A stretch of 64,000 bases of DNA, taken from positions 1-64,000 of the forward strand of contig NZ_FZOR01000010.1 in the NCBI RefSeq assembly GCF_900188445.1, written 5' to 3'. Of this stretch, positions 16,558 through 25,783 are shown piece after piece (the first letter of the stretch is position 1; each line of letters opens with the position of its first letter). This stretch comes from Actinomadura meyerae. Lineage in GTDB: Bacteria > Actinomycetota > Actinomycetes > Streptosporangiales > Streptosporangiaceae. A program made the position numbers and the translations under genes. The notes beneath the pieces are model-generated. The model had not been told where the DNA came from and did no database searches. It was given only the letters and a program-made list of their open reading frames with translations.

Positions 16558-17786
16558 GGCGCCTCGCCGCCGCGCTGGCCGCGGCCGGGGCCGTGCTCGT
16601 CGCCGTCCCCGCGCCCGCCGCCGCGGCCCGTGCCGACAGCGTGCGGAACGCCGTGACGCCCGTTCTGGAATCCCTCAACGTCCCGCGGGCGTGGACGATG
16701 GCGAAGGGCGGCGGGGTGACCGTCGCCGTCCTCGACTCGGGGGTGGACGCCGACCAGGCCGACCTGGCGGGATCGGTCACCGTGGGCCCCGACCTCACCC
16801 GCGGCGCCGGCCCGGCGGGCGCCCGGCCGAAGCGGCTGCACGGCACCAACATGGCGTCCATCATCGCCGGGCACGGCCACGGGCCCGGCCGCGCGCTGGG
16901 GATGGTCGGCGTCGCGCCCGAGGCGCGGCTGCTGTCGCTGCGGGTCATCCTGGAGCGCGACGAGCCGGGCTTCGCGGAGTTCACCGGCGCCGAGCGCTTC
17001 GCCGGGACGATCGCGGACGGCATCCGGTACGCGGTCGACCACGGCGCCGACGTGATCAACCTCTCGCTGGGCCGCTCGTACCCGACGGCGGCCGAGCGCG
17101 ACGCCGTCGCCTACGCGATCCGCCGCAACGTCGTCGTGGTCGCCGCGGCCGGCAACAGCGGCGCCGAGGGCAGCCCGGGAGGCGTGAAGGGGAGGGGCCG
17201 CGCGTCCGCGAAGTACTTCTACCCGGCGTCGTTCCCGGGCGTCATCTCCGTCGCCGCCGTGGACGCGCGCGGGCGGCACGCCGGGTTCTCCAACCGCAAC
17301 TCCGGCGTGGTCGTGTCGGCGCCCGGCGTGCAGGTCATCGGCGCGGGCCCGGACGGGCGGTACTGGGTCGGGGACGGCACGAGCCCCGCGACCGCGTTCG
17401 TGTCCGGCGTCGCCGCGCTGATCAGGTCCCGGCATCCGGGCCTCGCCCCCGCGCTCGTCACGCAGGCGATCACGGCGAGCACCCGGAACCGGCCGGCGCG
17501 CGGCTACGACCGGGGCGTCGGGTTCGGGACGGTGGACGCCGCCGCCGCGCTGGCCGCCTCCGACGGGCTCGCCCGCGCCCGGATGAGCGGCGCCGGGCTG
17601 CCGGCCGGCCGCCGGTTCGCGGACGGCCCCGTCCGGCCCGTCCAGGCGGTGCGCCGGTCGGGCGGGCTCGTCCTCGCCTACGTGCTGGTTTGCGCGGTGG
17701 CGCTGTTCGGCCTGGCGGGGTCGGCGGTGTTCCTGCGCGGCGCGCCGCGCGATCCGGGAGAATCGTCGGATGCCGTTCGAACCTGA
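16551..17786 (+). CDS. Mycosin-like S8 serine protease, membrane-anchored (module 2)
   Basis: A 411-residue S8 protease, second copy of the module. Signal peptide about 1-25; Asp in AVLDSGVD, His in RLHGTNMAS, Ser in GDGTSPATA; a C-terminal membrane helix (LVLAYVLVCAVALFGLAGSA) near residue 375. Unlike copy 1 it has only a short cytoplasmic tail. The GTG at 16551 overlaps the upstream gene by 7 nt, and the 3' end overlaps the alkyltransferase-like gene by 17 nt. Five genes (13563-18090) run in one direction with almost no spacing. Confidence 0.88.
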   Translation: MLRRLAAALAAAGAVLVAVPAPAAAARADSVRNAVTPVLESLNVPRAWTMAKGGGVTVAVLDSGVDADQADLAGSVTVGPDLTRGAGPAGARPKRLHGTNMASIIAGHGHGPGRALGMVGVAPEARLLSLRVILERDEPGFAEFTGAERFAGTIADGIRYAVDHGADVINLSLGRSYPTAAERDAVAYAIRRNVVVVAAAGNSGAEGSPGGVKGRGRASAKYFYPASFPGVISVAAVDARGRHAGFSNRNSGVVVSAPGVQVIGAGPDGRYWVGDGTSPATAFVSGVAALIRSRHPGLAPALVTQAITASTRNRPARGYDRGVGFGTVDAAAALAASDGLARARMSGAGLPAGRRFADGPVRPVQAVRRSGGLVLAYVLVCAVALFGLAGSAVFLRGAPRDPGESSDAVRT

Positions 17787-18090
17787 CGTCGAACCCGACG
17801 AGTACGCCGAGGCGGTGCTGGACGCGGTGGAGAGCATCCCCCCGGGCCGCGTCCTGTCCTACGGCGACATCGCCGAGCTGGTCGGGCGCGGCGGGCCGCG
17901 GCAGGTCGGCCGGGTCATGTCGCTGTACGGCGGCGGCGTCCCGTGGTGGCGGGTCGTCCGCGCCGACGGCGGCCCGCCGCGCTGCCACGAGCGCCGCGCC
18001 CACGAGCACTACCGCGAGGAGGGGACGCCGCTGCGCCCGGACGGCGTGCGGGTCGACATGGGGCGGGCGCGTTGGGAGGGTCCGTCCTGA
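17770..18090 (+). CDS. Alkyltransferase-like (MGMT family) DNA-binding protein
   Basis: A 106-residue ATL protein with the O6-alkylguanine-DNA alkyltransferase C-terminal fold. The helix-turn-helix segment GRVLSYGDIAELVG is present, but the active-site PCHR reads PWWR, so it cannot accept alkyl groups. ATLs bind O6-alkylguanine, flip it and flag it for nucleotide excision repair. M. tuberculosis Rv3204 sits in the comparable place near adnAB. It starts inside the end of the protease gene (17-nt overlap). Confidence 0.85.
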   Translation: MPFEPDVEPDEYAEAVLDAVESIPPGRVLSYGDIAELVGRGGPRQVGRVMSLYGGGVPWWRVVRADGGPPRCHERRAHEHYREEGTPLRPDGVRVDMGRARWEGPS

Positions 18091-18174
18091 GCGGGCCGGT
18101 TGTGGTTTTTCTCCCTGGCGACATGCGTGCGTTGTGGTCAGAACCGTCCCGGTGATCTGTTCCAATGAACTGTT

Positions 18175-21100
18175 GTGCCCTCAGGTTCCTACCGTCTCGT
18201 GCGCCGCGCCGGTCCCGCGCGGGCCGTCCCGCCCGTGCTCGACGAGCAGCAGCGGCGGGTCGTCGAGCACGCCGGCGGTCCGCTGCTGGTGCTGGCGGGG
18301 CCCGGAACCGGGAAGACCACGACGATCGTCGAGGCGGTCGTCGACCGCATCGAGAACCGCGGCGTCGATCCGGAGCGCGTGCTCGTCCTGACGTTCAGCC
18401 GCAAGGCGGCGGGGGAGCTGCGCGAGCGCATCACCGGGCGCCTGCACCGGACCACCCGCACCCCGCTCGCGCTCACCTTCCACAGCTACGCCTACGCGCT
18501 GCTCAGGCGCGACGCCGTGCTGAACGGAGAGCCGGCGCCGCGCCTGCTGTCCGGGCCCGAGCAGCTCCTTGAGGTGCGCCGGCTGCTGGAGGGCGAGCTG
18601 GCGGACGGCGCGCGCGACTGGCCGGAGCGCCTGAGGCCCGCCCTGGCGACGCGCGGGTTCGCCGAAGAGCTGCGCGACTTCAGCCTGCGGGCCGTCGAGC
18701 GGCAGTACGGCCCCGAAGACCTGGTGGCGCTGGGACGCATGCGCGGGCGCGACGACTGGCCGGCCATCGGCGGGTTCATGGAGCGCTACGTCGACCGGTT
18801 CCTGCTCGACCCCGTCCCCACCTACGACTACGGCGAGCTCATCCACATGGCCGCGGGCATGCTCGCGGACGAGGAGGTGCGGATCCGCGAGCGGGACGCC
18901 TACGACGTCGTCTTCGTGGACGAGTACCAGGACACCGACCCCGCGCAGGAGGCGCTCCTGCACCACCTCGCCGGGGAGGGCCGCGACCTCGTCGTGGTGG
19001 GCGACCCCGACCAGTCGATCTACGGGTTCCGCGGCGCCGACGTGCGGGGCATCCAGGAGTTCCCCACCCGCTTCCCGACGCTGGACGGCGAGCCCGCGCC
19101 CGTGGTGGCGCTGCGGACGTGCCGCCGCATGGGCCCGGAGATCCTCGCGGCGTCGCGCCGCATCGCGCGCCGCCTGCCCGCCGGGTCGGCCGGCGCCGCC
19201 GAGCACCGCGCGCTGCGCCCGGTCGAGGAGCTGGACGACGGCGAGGTCCGCGCCGTCATCGCCGACTCCGAGAGCCAGGAGTCGGCGCTGGTCGCCGACG
19301 AGCTGCGCCGCGCCCACCTGCTCGACGGCGTCCCGTGGTCGCGGATGGCCGTCCTGGTGCGCAGCGCCGTGCGGCAGGTCCCGGTGCTGCGGCGCGCGCT
19401 CGCCCAGGCCGGTGTGCCGGTGGTCGTCGCGGGCGACGAGGTGCCGCTGATCGCCGAGCCCGCCGTCCGCCCGTTCCTGGTCCTGCTGCGGGCCGCGCTG
19501 AAGAAGGGCTTCCTGGACGAGGAGGTCGCCGAAGACCTGCTGACGGGCCCGCTGGGCGGCGCCGACGCCCTCGCCATGCGGCGGCTCAAGCGCGCCCTGC
19601 GCGACCTGGAGGAGCTGTCGGGCGGCGACCGCCCGCTGGGGGAGCTGCTCGTCGCGGCCGTCAACGACCCCCGCGAGCTGATCCTCGTCCACGAGAAGGT
19701 GCGGGCGCCCGCCGAGCGCGTCGCGCACCTCATCGACGTGGCGCGGCGGTCCGTCCACGAGGGCGGCACCGCCGAGGACGTGCTGTGGGCGGTGTGGCAG
19801 GCGAGCGGGCAGGCCGACGCCCTGCTGGAGCAGAGCGCCAAGGGCGGGACGCGCGGCGCGGCGGCCGACCGCGACCTCGACGCGGTCGTGGCCCTGTTCG
19901 ACCACGCGGCGCGGTTCGTCGACCGGCTTCCCCAGGCGGGGCCCGAGCTGTTCGTCGACAACATCGCGTCCCAGGAGATCGCCGGTGACACCCTGGCCGA
20001 GCAGGCGCCCCAGGGCGAGGCCGTCCGGATCCTCACCGCGCACCGCGCCAAGGGCCTGGAGTGGGACGTGGTGGTCGTGGCCGGGGTCCAGGAGGGCGTC
20101 TGGCCCGACGTCCGACTGCGCGGGTCGCTGCTGGGCGTCGAGGAGCTGATCGAGCACGCCGCCGGGGCGGAGCCGGACGGCGACGCCGCGGCGGGCGCCT
20201 CCATGGCGGCCAAGATGCTCGACGAGGAGCGGCGGCTCTTCTACGTCGCGGTCACGCGCGCGCGCAAGCGCCTGGTGGTGACGGCCGTCGGCGGGGACGA
20301 CACCGAAGAACGCCCGTCGCGGTTCCTCAACGAACTGCTCCCGGGCGCCATCGAGCAGTCGCAACTGGACGAGAAGACGCGGTGGCTGTCGCTGTCCGCG
20401 CTGGTCGCCGACCTGCGCTCGGTCGTCGCCGACCCGTCCCGCCCCGCACCGCTGCGGCGCGCCGCCGCCGGGCATCTCGCCCGCCTCGCGCGCGCGGGCG
20501 TGCGCGGCGCGAGACCGGAGAACTGGTACGCCATCACCGCGCTGTCCGACCCCGGGCCCGCGTTCGCCGACGACGAGCAGATCACCATCTCCCCGTCCCA
20601 GGTCGAGGCGTTCACCACCTGCGGGCTGCGCTGGCTGCTCGCCTCCGCCGTCGGCGCGCAGGAGGGCGGGCCGAACGAGTACAGCACGATGGGCAAGGTC
20701 GTCCACGCCGTCGCCGAGATGGCGGGCGCCGACGACGGCGTCGACGAGGTCCACGTCGCCGAGCGGCTCGACGACATCTGGAACGACCTGGAGTTCCGCA
20801 GCTCCTGGTACTCGGAGAAGCAGCGCGAGCAGGCCGCGGCGATGGTCGACAAGTTCCTCGCCTGGCACCGGGACAACCCCAACGAGGTCGTCGCGCTGGA
20901 GGAGTCGTTCAAGGTCGACCTCGGCCGCGTCGTCATCAAGGGCCGCATCGACCGCGCCGAGCGCGACGCGGACGGCCGCGCCGTCATCATCGACATCAAG
21001 ACCTCCTCCACCGCCGTCCCCAAGGACGAGCTGGCGCGGCACCCGCAGCTCGGCGTCTACCAGTACGCGGTGATGCTCGGCGCGTTCGAGCGGCACGGGC

Positions 21101-21348
21101 TGATCGAGCCGGGCGGCGCCAAGCTCGTCCAGGTCGGCAAGGCCGCGTTCACCGCGCGGGCCCGCGAGCAAGAGCAGCCGCCGCCCGCCGAGGACGCCGA
21201 CCCCGAGTGGCCGAAGAAGCTGATCGAGGTCGTCGCGACCGGGATGGCGAGCGAGGTCTTCCAGGCGCGGGCGAACGACAAGTGTCGCACCTGTCCCGTA
21301 CGCTCCTGCTGCCCCGTCCATGACGAGGGCGGGCAGGTCGCGGACTGA
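18175..21348 (+). CDS. adnA: AdnA-like helicase-nuclease subunit
   Basis: A 1057-residue UvrD-like helicase fused to a RecB-type nuclease. AdnAB is the actinobacterial end-resection motor-nuclease for double-strand breaks. Visible are Walker A AGPGTGKT (about residue 42), motif II VDEYQDT, VVGDPDQSIYGFRG, the motif VI region VTRARKRL, and the C-terminal nuclease GRIDRAE...IDIKTSS...YQYAV. A cysteine cluster CRTCPVRSCC is near the end. GTG start at 18175. The AdnB-like gene follows after 30 nt. The order and sizes match mycobacterial adnA-adnB; the A/B assignment rests on that. Confidence 0.88.
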   Translation: MPSGSYRLVRRAGPARAVPPVLDEQQRRVVEHAGGPLLVLAGPGTGKTTTIVEAVVDRIENRGVDPERVLVLTFSRKAAGELRERITGRLHRTTRTPLALTFHSYAYALLRRDAVLNGEPAPRLLSGPEQLLEVRRLLEGELADGARDWPERLRPALATRGFAEELRDFSLRAVERQYGPEDLVALGRMRGRDDWPAIGGFMERYVDRFLLDPVPTYDYGELIHMAAGMLADEEVRIRERDAYDVVFVDEYQDTDPAQEALLHHLAGEGRDLVVVGDPDQSIYGFRGADVRGIQEFPTRFPTLDGEPAPVVALRTCRRMGPEILAASRRIARRLPAGSAGAAEHRALRPVEELDDGEVRAVIADSESQESALVADELRRAHLLDGVPWSRMAVLVRSAVRQVPVLRRALAQAGVPVVVAGDEVPLIAEPAVRPFLVLLRAALKKGFLDEEVAEDLLTGPLGGADALAMRRLKRALRDLEELSGGDRPLGELLVAAVNDPRELILVHEKVRAPAERVAHLIDVARRSVHEGGTAEDVLWAVWQASGQADALLEQSAKGGTRGAAADRDLDAVVALFDHAARFVDRLPQAGPELFVDNIASQEIAGDTLAEQAPQGEAVRILTAHRAKGLEWDVVVVAGVQEGVWPDVRLRGSLLGVEELIEHAAGAEPDGDAAAGASMAAKMLDEERRLFYVAVTRARKRLVVTAVGGDDTEERPSRFLNELLPGAIEQSQLDEKTRWLSLSALVADLRSVVADPSRPAPLRRAAAGHLARLARAGVRGARPENWYAITALSDPGPAFADDEQITISPSQVEAFTTCGLRWLLASAVGAQEGGPNEYSTMGKVVHAVAEMAGADDGVDEVHVAERLDDIWNDLEFRSSWYSEKQREQAAAMVDKFLAWHRDNPNEVVALEESFKVDLGRVVIKGRIDRAERDADGRAVIIDIKTSSTAVPKDELARHPQLGVYQYAVMLGAFERHGLIEPGGAKLVQVGKAAFTARAREQEQPPPAEDADPEWPKKLIEVVATGMASEVFQARANDKCRTCPVRSCCPVHDEGGQVAD

Positions 21349-21378
21349 ACGGCCCGCAGTGAGCTCGGGGGGAGCGAG

Positions 21379-24300
21379 GTGATCACGCCGGGAGAGCTGG
21401 CCCGGCTGCTGGAGATCCCGGAGCCGACGGAGGAGCAGGCCCGGGTGATCGAGGCGCCGCTCGCGCCGATGGCGGTGATCGCGGGCGCCGGGTCGGGCAA
21501 GAGCGAGACGATGGCCGCGCGGGTGGTCTGGCTGGTCGCGAACGGCTTCGTCCGGCCGGAGCGCGTCCTCGGGCTGACGTTCACCCGCAAGGCCGCCGCC
21601 GAGCTGGGCGTGCGCGTGCGCAAGCGGCTGGACAGGCTCCGCGAGGTGCTGCCCGCCGACGAGCTCGAACGGCTCGGCGGCGAGGCGCTGTTCGACGGCG
21701 AGCCGATGGTGTCGACGTACCACTCGTACGCGGCGCGGCTCTTCGGCGACCACGCCCTGCGCGAGGCCCTCGAACCCACCATGCGGCTGATCTCGCCGGC
21801 CGTCGCCTGGCAGATCTGCTCGCGGGTCGTCGACGTTTACAACGGCCCCATGGACCGCATCGACTGGCAGCCCGACACCGTCACCAAGGCCGTCATGGAA
21901 CTGGCCGGAGACCTCGCCGAGCACCTGCGCACCGCCGAGGACGTCCGCAAGGTCGGCGCCTGGCTGGACGAGCGGCTCGCCGCGGTGAAGAAGCCGCTGA
22001 AGGCCCAGCGCGACATCCTCGCCAAGCACGCCGTCCGCGAGCAGCTCATGCCGCTCATCGACGCCTACGCGCGCGCCAAGGCCGACCGGGAGGTCATCGA
22101 CCACGGCGACCAGATGGCCCTCGCCGCCCGGATCGCCTACCGGCATCCCGAGGTCGGGATGATCGAGCGGTCCCGGTTCTCCGTCGTCCTGCTCGACGAG
22201 TACCAGGACACCAGCCAGGCGCAGCTCGTCCTGCTGCGGTCGCTGTTCGCCGGCGGCCACCCGGTGACGGCGGTCGGCGACCCGTGCCAGTCGATCTACG
22301 GGTGGCGGGGCGCGAGCGCCGGCAACCTGCTGCGGTTCGCCTACGACTTCCCCCTGCAGCCCGGCGCGGACGGGCGGCGGCCGGTGCCGGCGCCGGTCGT
22401 CCAGCTCAGCCGGTCGTTCCGCAACGGCGAGCAGATCCTGGAGGCGGCGGCCAGGGTGCAGGAGGAGCTGCGCGCCGAGACGAAGGCCGTGCCGCGCCTC
22501 GTCCCGGGCGCGGGCCGCGAGGGCCGCGGCCGCGTCGAGTGCGCGCTGTTCCCCACGGTCGAGGACGAGGCCGACCGCATCGCCGCGCGCATCGCGGGCC
22601 TGATGGCCGCCGACCCCGAGACCGCGCCCGACGGCGGCCCGCAGTCCGAGCCGCTGCGCTACAGCGACGTCGCCGTCCTGGCTCGCAAGAGGTCGCAGTT
22701 CCCGCTGATCCGGCGGGCGCTGGAGGCTCGCGGCATCCCCGTCGAGGTCGTCGGGCTCGGCGGGCTGCTCACCGTCCCCGAGGTCCAGGATGTCGTCGCG
22801 ACGCTGCGGGTCATGCACGACCCGACCGCCGGGGCGTCCCTCGCCCGGCTGCTCACCGGCCCGCGCTGGCGGCTCGGCCCCCGCGACCTCGTCGCGCTGG
22901 GCCGCCGCGCCCGCGCCCTCGCCCAGGAGGCGGCCCGCGACGTCACCCCGCCCGAGCGCCCCGAGCCGGAGAAGGCCGGCGGCGCCCCGGGGGCGGGCAC
23001 GGACGCGCCGGAGGCGGCACCGGAGGAGGCCGCCGAGCCCGGCGCCGCCGACGACCCGCTGCGCCAGCTCGTCGGCGAGCTGAACCAGGAGACCGGCAGC
23101 CTCGTCGACGCGCTCGACGACCTCGGCCCGGCCGACGCCTACTCGCCGGAGGGGTACGGGCGGCTGCGCCGCCTCCGCGACGAGCTGCGCGGCCTGCGCG
23201 GCCAGGTGGGGCTGCCGCTGCCCGACCTCGTCACCGAGGTCGAGCGGGCCCTCGGCCTCGACATCGAGGTCGCCGCCCGGTCCGGGCTCGACCCCGTCAC
23301 CGCCCGCGCCGACCTCGACGCCTTCATCGACGCCGCCGCCACCTTCGCGGGCGACGCCGAGGACCCGACGCTCGGCGCGTTCCTCGCCTACCTCAAGGCC
23401 GCCGAGACCGAGGAGTTCGGGCTGGAGGCCGGGCGCGTCGGCGAGACCGACAGCGTCAAGCTGCTCACCGTCCACGCCTCCAAGGGCCTGGAGTGGCCCG
23501 TCGTCGTGGTGCCGGGCCTGTCGTACACGCCGCGGAAGGACGGCGGCCCCGCCAAGGGGTCGATCTTCCCGTCGCCGCCGCAGAACGCCACCCGCTGGAC
23601 GGCGAACCCGCGCGTCCTGCCGTTCATGCTGCGCGGCGACCGCGCCGACCTGCCCGCGCTGACCGGGCTGGAGAAGGACGACCTCGCCGCGTTCGACCAG
23701 GCGTGCGCCGAGCGCGACCTGCGCGAGGAGCGGCGGCTCGCCTACGTCGCGGTCACCCGCGCGTCCAGCCTGCTCATCGCCACCGGCTACTGGTGGGGGT
23801 CGTCGGGGCGGCCGCTCGGCCCGTCGCCGTTCCTGGAGGAGGTGCGCGCCGTCTGCGTCGCCGGGGCCGGGTCCGTCGCCGTGTGGACCGACCCGCCGGA
23901 GGAGGGCGCCGCCAACCCGCTGCTCGCCGACCCCGAGGAGGCGCAGTGGCCCGTCGCCCCCGGCGAGCGCGGCCACTCCGACCTGACCGCCCGCCAGCGC
24001 TACGAGGCGGTCGTCGAGGGCGCCCGCATGGTCGAGGACGAGATGGCCGGGCGGACGCGGCACTGGGCGGGCGACGCCGGGCTGTCGGAGGCCGACCGCG
24101 CCCGGATGACCGCGTGGGCGCGCGACGTCGAGCTGCTGCTCGCCGAGCGCGACCGGGGCCGCTCCGGCGACGGCCTGCTCGTCGAGCTGCCCGCGCACCT
24201 GTCGGTGTCGTCGCTGGTGTCGCTCGCGCGCGACCCGGCGGCGCTCGCCCGGCAGATCCGCCGCCCCATGCCGCGCCCGCCCGCCCCCTACGCGCGGCGC

Positions 24301-24783
24301 GGCACCGCGTTCCACGCCTGGCTGGAGGGTCGCTGGGGGCAGCAGCGCCTGCTCGACCCCGACGAGCTGCCCGGCGCCGCCGACGAGGGCGCCGCCGACG
24401 ACTCCCAGCTCGCCCGGCTGCGTCAGCGGTTCGAGGAGTCGGAGTGGGCGTCCCGCGAACCCCTCGACATCGAGGTGCCGTTCGAGACGATCATCGGCGA
24501 CCGGCTCGTCCGGGGCCGGATGGACGCGGTGTTCCGGGCGCCGGGCGGCGGCTACGAAGTCGTCGACTGGAAGACGGGCGCGCCGCCGTCCGGGGACGAG
24601 GCGCGGTTCGCGGCGGTGCAGCTCGCCGCGTACCGGCTGGCGTGGGCGACGCTCGCCGGGGTGGACGTCTCCGAGGTCAGCGCGGCGTTCCACTACGTCG
24701 CCGCCAACGTCACCGTCCGCCCGGCCGACCTGCTGGACGCCGACGGGCTCGCCGCGCTGCTCGACGGCGTCCCCGCCGGGTGA
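21379..24783 (+). CDS. adnB: AdnB-like helicase-nuclease subunit
   Basis: A 1134-residue partner of AdnA. The motor domain has AGAGSGKS (about residue 36), LDEYQDTSQAQ, GDPCQSIYGWRG and VTRASSLL. The C-terminal RecB-family nuclease has RGRMDAVF, VVDWKTG and QLAAYRLAW. A Pro/Glu/Ala-rich, probably disordered insert lies near residues 520-555. GTG start at 21379 behind GGGGAGCGAGG. Downstream, the 13-bp unit GCCGGGTGACGCC, which contains the stop codon, is repeated up to 24835. Confidence 0.9.
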   Translation: MITPGELARLLEIPEPTEEQARVIEAPLAPMAVIAGAGSGKSETMAARVVWLVANGFVRPERVLGLTFTRKAAAELGVRVRKRLDRLREVLPADELERLGGEALFDGEPMVSTYHSYAARLFGDHALREALEPTMRLISPAVAWQICSRVVDVYNGPMDRIDWQPDTVTKAVMELAGDLAEHLRTAEDVRKVGAWLDERLAAVKKPLKAQRDILAKHAVREQLMPLIDAYARAKADREVIDHGDQMALAARIAYRHPEVGMIERSRFSVVLLDEYQDTSQAQLVLLRSLFAGGHPVTAVGDPCQSIYGWRGASAGNLLRFAYDFPLQPGADGRRPVPAPVVQLSRSFRNGEQILEAAARVQEELRAETKAVPRLVPGAGREGRGRVECALFPTVEDEADRIAARIAGLMAADPETAPDGGPQSEPLRYSDVAVLARKRSQFPLIRRALEARGIPVEVVGLGGLLTVPEVQDVVATLRVMHDPTAGASLARLLTGPRWRLGPRDLVALGRRARALAQEAARDVTPPERPEPEKAGGAPGAGTDAPEAAPEEAAEPGAADDPLRQLVGELNQETGSLVDALDDLGPADAYSPEGYGRLRRLRDELRGLRGQVGLPLPDLVTEVERALGLDIEVAARSGLDPVTARADLDAFIDAAATFAGDAEDPTLGAFLAYLKAAETEEFGLEAGRVGETDSVKLLTVHASKGLEWPVVVVPGLSYTPRKDGGPAKGSIFPSPPQNATRWTANPRVLPFMLRGDRADLPALTGLEKDDLAAFDQACAERDLREERRLAYVAVTRASSLLIATGYWWGSSGRPLGPSPFLEEVRAVCVAGAGSVAVWTDPPEEGAANPLLADPEEAQWPVAPGERGHSDLTARQRYEAVVEGARMVEDEMAGRTRHWAGDAGLSEADRARMTAWARDVELLLAERDRGRSGDGLLVELPAHLSVSSLVSLARDPAALARQIRRPMPRPPAPYARRGTAFHAWLEGRWGQQRLLDPDELPGAADEGAADDSQLARLRQRFEESEWASREPLDIEVPFETIIGDRLVRGRMDAVFRAPGGGYEVVDWKTGAPPSGDEARFAAVQLAAYRLAWATLAGVDVSEVSAAFHYVAANVTVRPADLLDADGLAALLDGVPAG

Positions 24784-24835
24784 CGCCACCGGATGGACGC
24801 CGCCGGGTGACGCCGCCGGGTGACGCCGCCGGGTG
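24775..24835 (+). repeat. 13-bp tandem repeat carrying the adnB stop codon
   Basis: GCCGGGTGACGCC at 24775, 24802 and 24815, plus a partial copy at 24828 and a degenerate copy between. The first copy spans the adnB stop. One of about ten similar stop-associated repeats in the window. Confidence 0.8.
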
Positions 24836-24950
24836 CTCCGGGGCGCGCCTCGGTGTGATTCTCCGCGCGGGCGGGTGATGAGTCTCACTCCCCTCTGGTC
24901 ACAGTGCGGGCTTTCGGGGATGATCCGGGCAACCATCCGAGGGAGGCGAC

Positions 24951-25730
24951 GTGACGGTTACCCACGACGAGAAGGTCGTCCGGGAGTTCTCCAAGCAGGC
25001 GGCCGGGTTCGCCGACCCGTCCCGCAACGGCGCCTTCACCCGCCACCTGGACCGGCTCGTCCGCTTCGTCGAGCCGGAGCTCGACCTGGAGGACGTCGTG
25101 CTGGAGGTCGCGGCCGGGACCGGCATCGTGTCCCGCGCGATCGCCCGCCGGGTCCGGCACGTGACCGCCCTGGACCTCACGCCCGCGATGCTCGCCGAGG
25201 GCAAGCGCGGCGCCGACCGGGACGGTCTCACGAACGTGACGTTCACGCACGGGGACGCGACCGCCCTGCCTTACCTCGACCGGTCGTTCACGCTGGTCAT
25301 GACCCGCTTCTCGCTGCACCAGACCGCCGACCCCGCGGCGGTCGTGGCGGAGATGGCCCGGGTCAGCCGGCCCGGCGCCGCGCTGGTCGTCGCCGACCTC
25401 GTCCGGCCGGAGGGCGCGGAGGGCGACCCCGACCGGATCGAGCGGCTCCGCGACCCCTCGCACGGCACCGTGCTCACCGAGGCGCGGATCGCGGACCTGG
25501 TCGCGGCGGCGGGCGCCGAGGTCAAGCGCACCGAGACGTTCGACCACGTGCGGCCGCTCGACCCGTGGCTGGAGTTCAGCGGGACCCCCGCCGAGGCCGC
25601 CGCCCAGATCAGGCGGGAGCTGGAGGAGGAGCTGGCGGGCGGCCCCGCGACCGGCATGCGCCCGAGCGTGATGGACGGCGTCCTGCACTTCACGCACACG
25701 CTGCTGTTCCAGCAGGCGATCGCCGGGTAA
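24951..25730 (+). CDS. SAM-dependent class I methyltransferase
   Basis: A 259-residue UbiE/Methyltransf_11-type enzyme. Motif I VLEVAAGTGIVSRAIA is at about residues 46-61, motif II VTALDLTPAML follows, and FTLVMTRFSLHQTADP is the motif-IV region. The substrate cannot be predicted. GTG start at 24951 with GGGAGGCGAC upstream. It follows adnB by about 167 nt that hold the tandem repeats; whether it is cotranscribed is unclear. Confidence 0.88.
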   Translation: MTVTHDEKVVREFSKQAAGFADPSRNGAFTRHLDRLVRFVEPELDLEDVVLEVAAGTGIVSRAIARRVRHVTALDLTPAMLAEGKRGADRDGLTNVTFTHGDATALPYLDRSFTLVMTRFSLHQTADPAAVVAEMARVSRPGAALVVADLVRPEGAEGDPDRIERLRDPSHGTVLTEARIADLVAAAGAEVKRTETFDHVRPLDPWLEFSGTPAEAAAQIRRELEEELAGGPATGMRPSVMDGVLHFTHTLLFQQAIAG

Positions 25731-25734
25731 CGAT

Positions 25735-25769
25735 TCGAGCGAATGTTCGACGCGGCTCGCTCATATGTT
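25735..25769 (+). promoter_or_regulatory. Putative LexA (SOS) box and promoter
   Basis: TCGAGC-GAAT-GTTCGA (25735-25750) matches the actinobacterial/mycobacterial SOS box TCGAAC-N4-GTTCGA with one mismatch. A TATGTT -10 box (25764-25769) follows, so the site covers the -35 region of the promoter for the gene starting at 25784. Sequence match seen; LexA control inferred. Confidence 0.5.
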
Positions 25770-25783
25770 CTAGGTTGTCGGGC

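Noticed and set aside
13563-17786. Type VII (ESX) secretion locus because of two mycosin-like proteases
   Set aside because: No WXG100, EccB, EccC, EccD or EccE gene is present in the window.
18181-24936. A 2251-codon open frame on the minus strand opposite adnA and adnB
   Set aside because: It is the antisense shadow of two real helicase-nuclease genes; its translation is low-complexity Arg/Gly/Ala/Val-rich without any domain, as expected at this GC.
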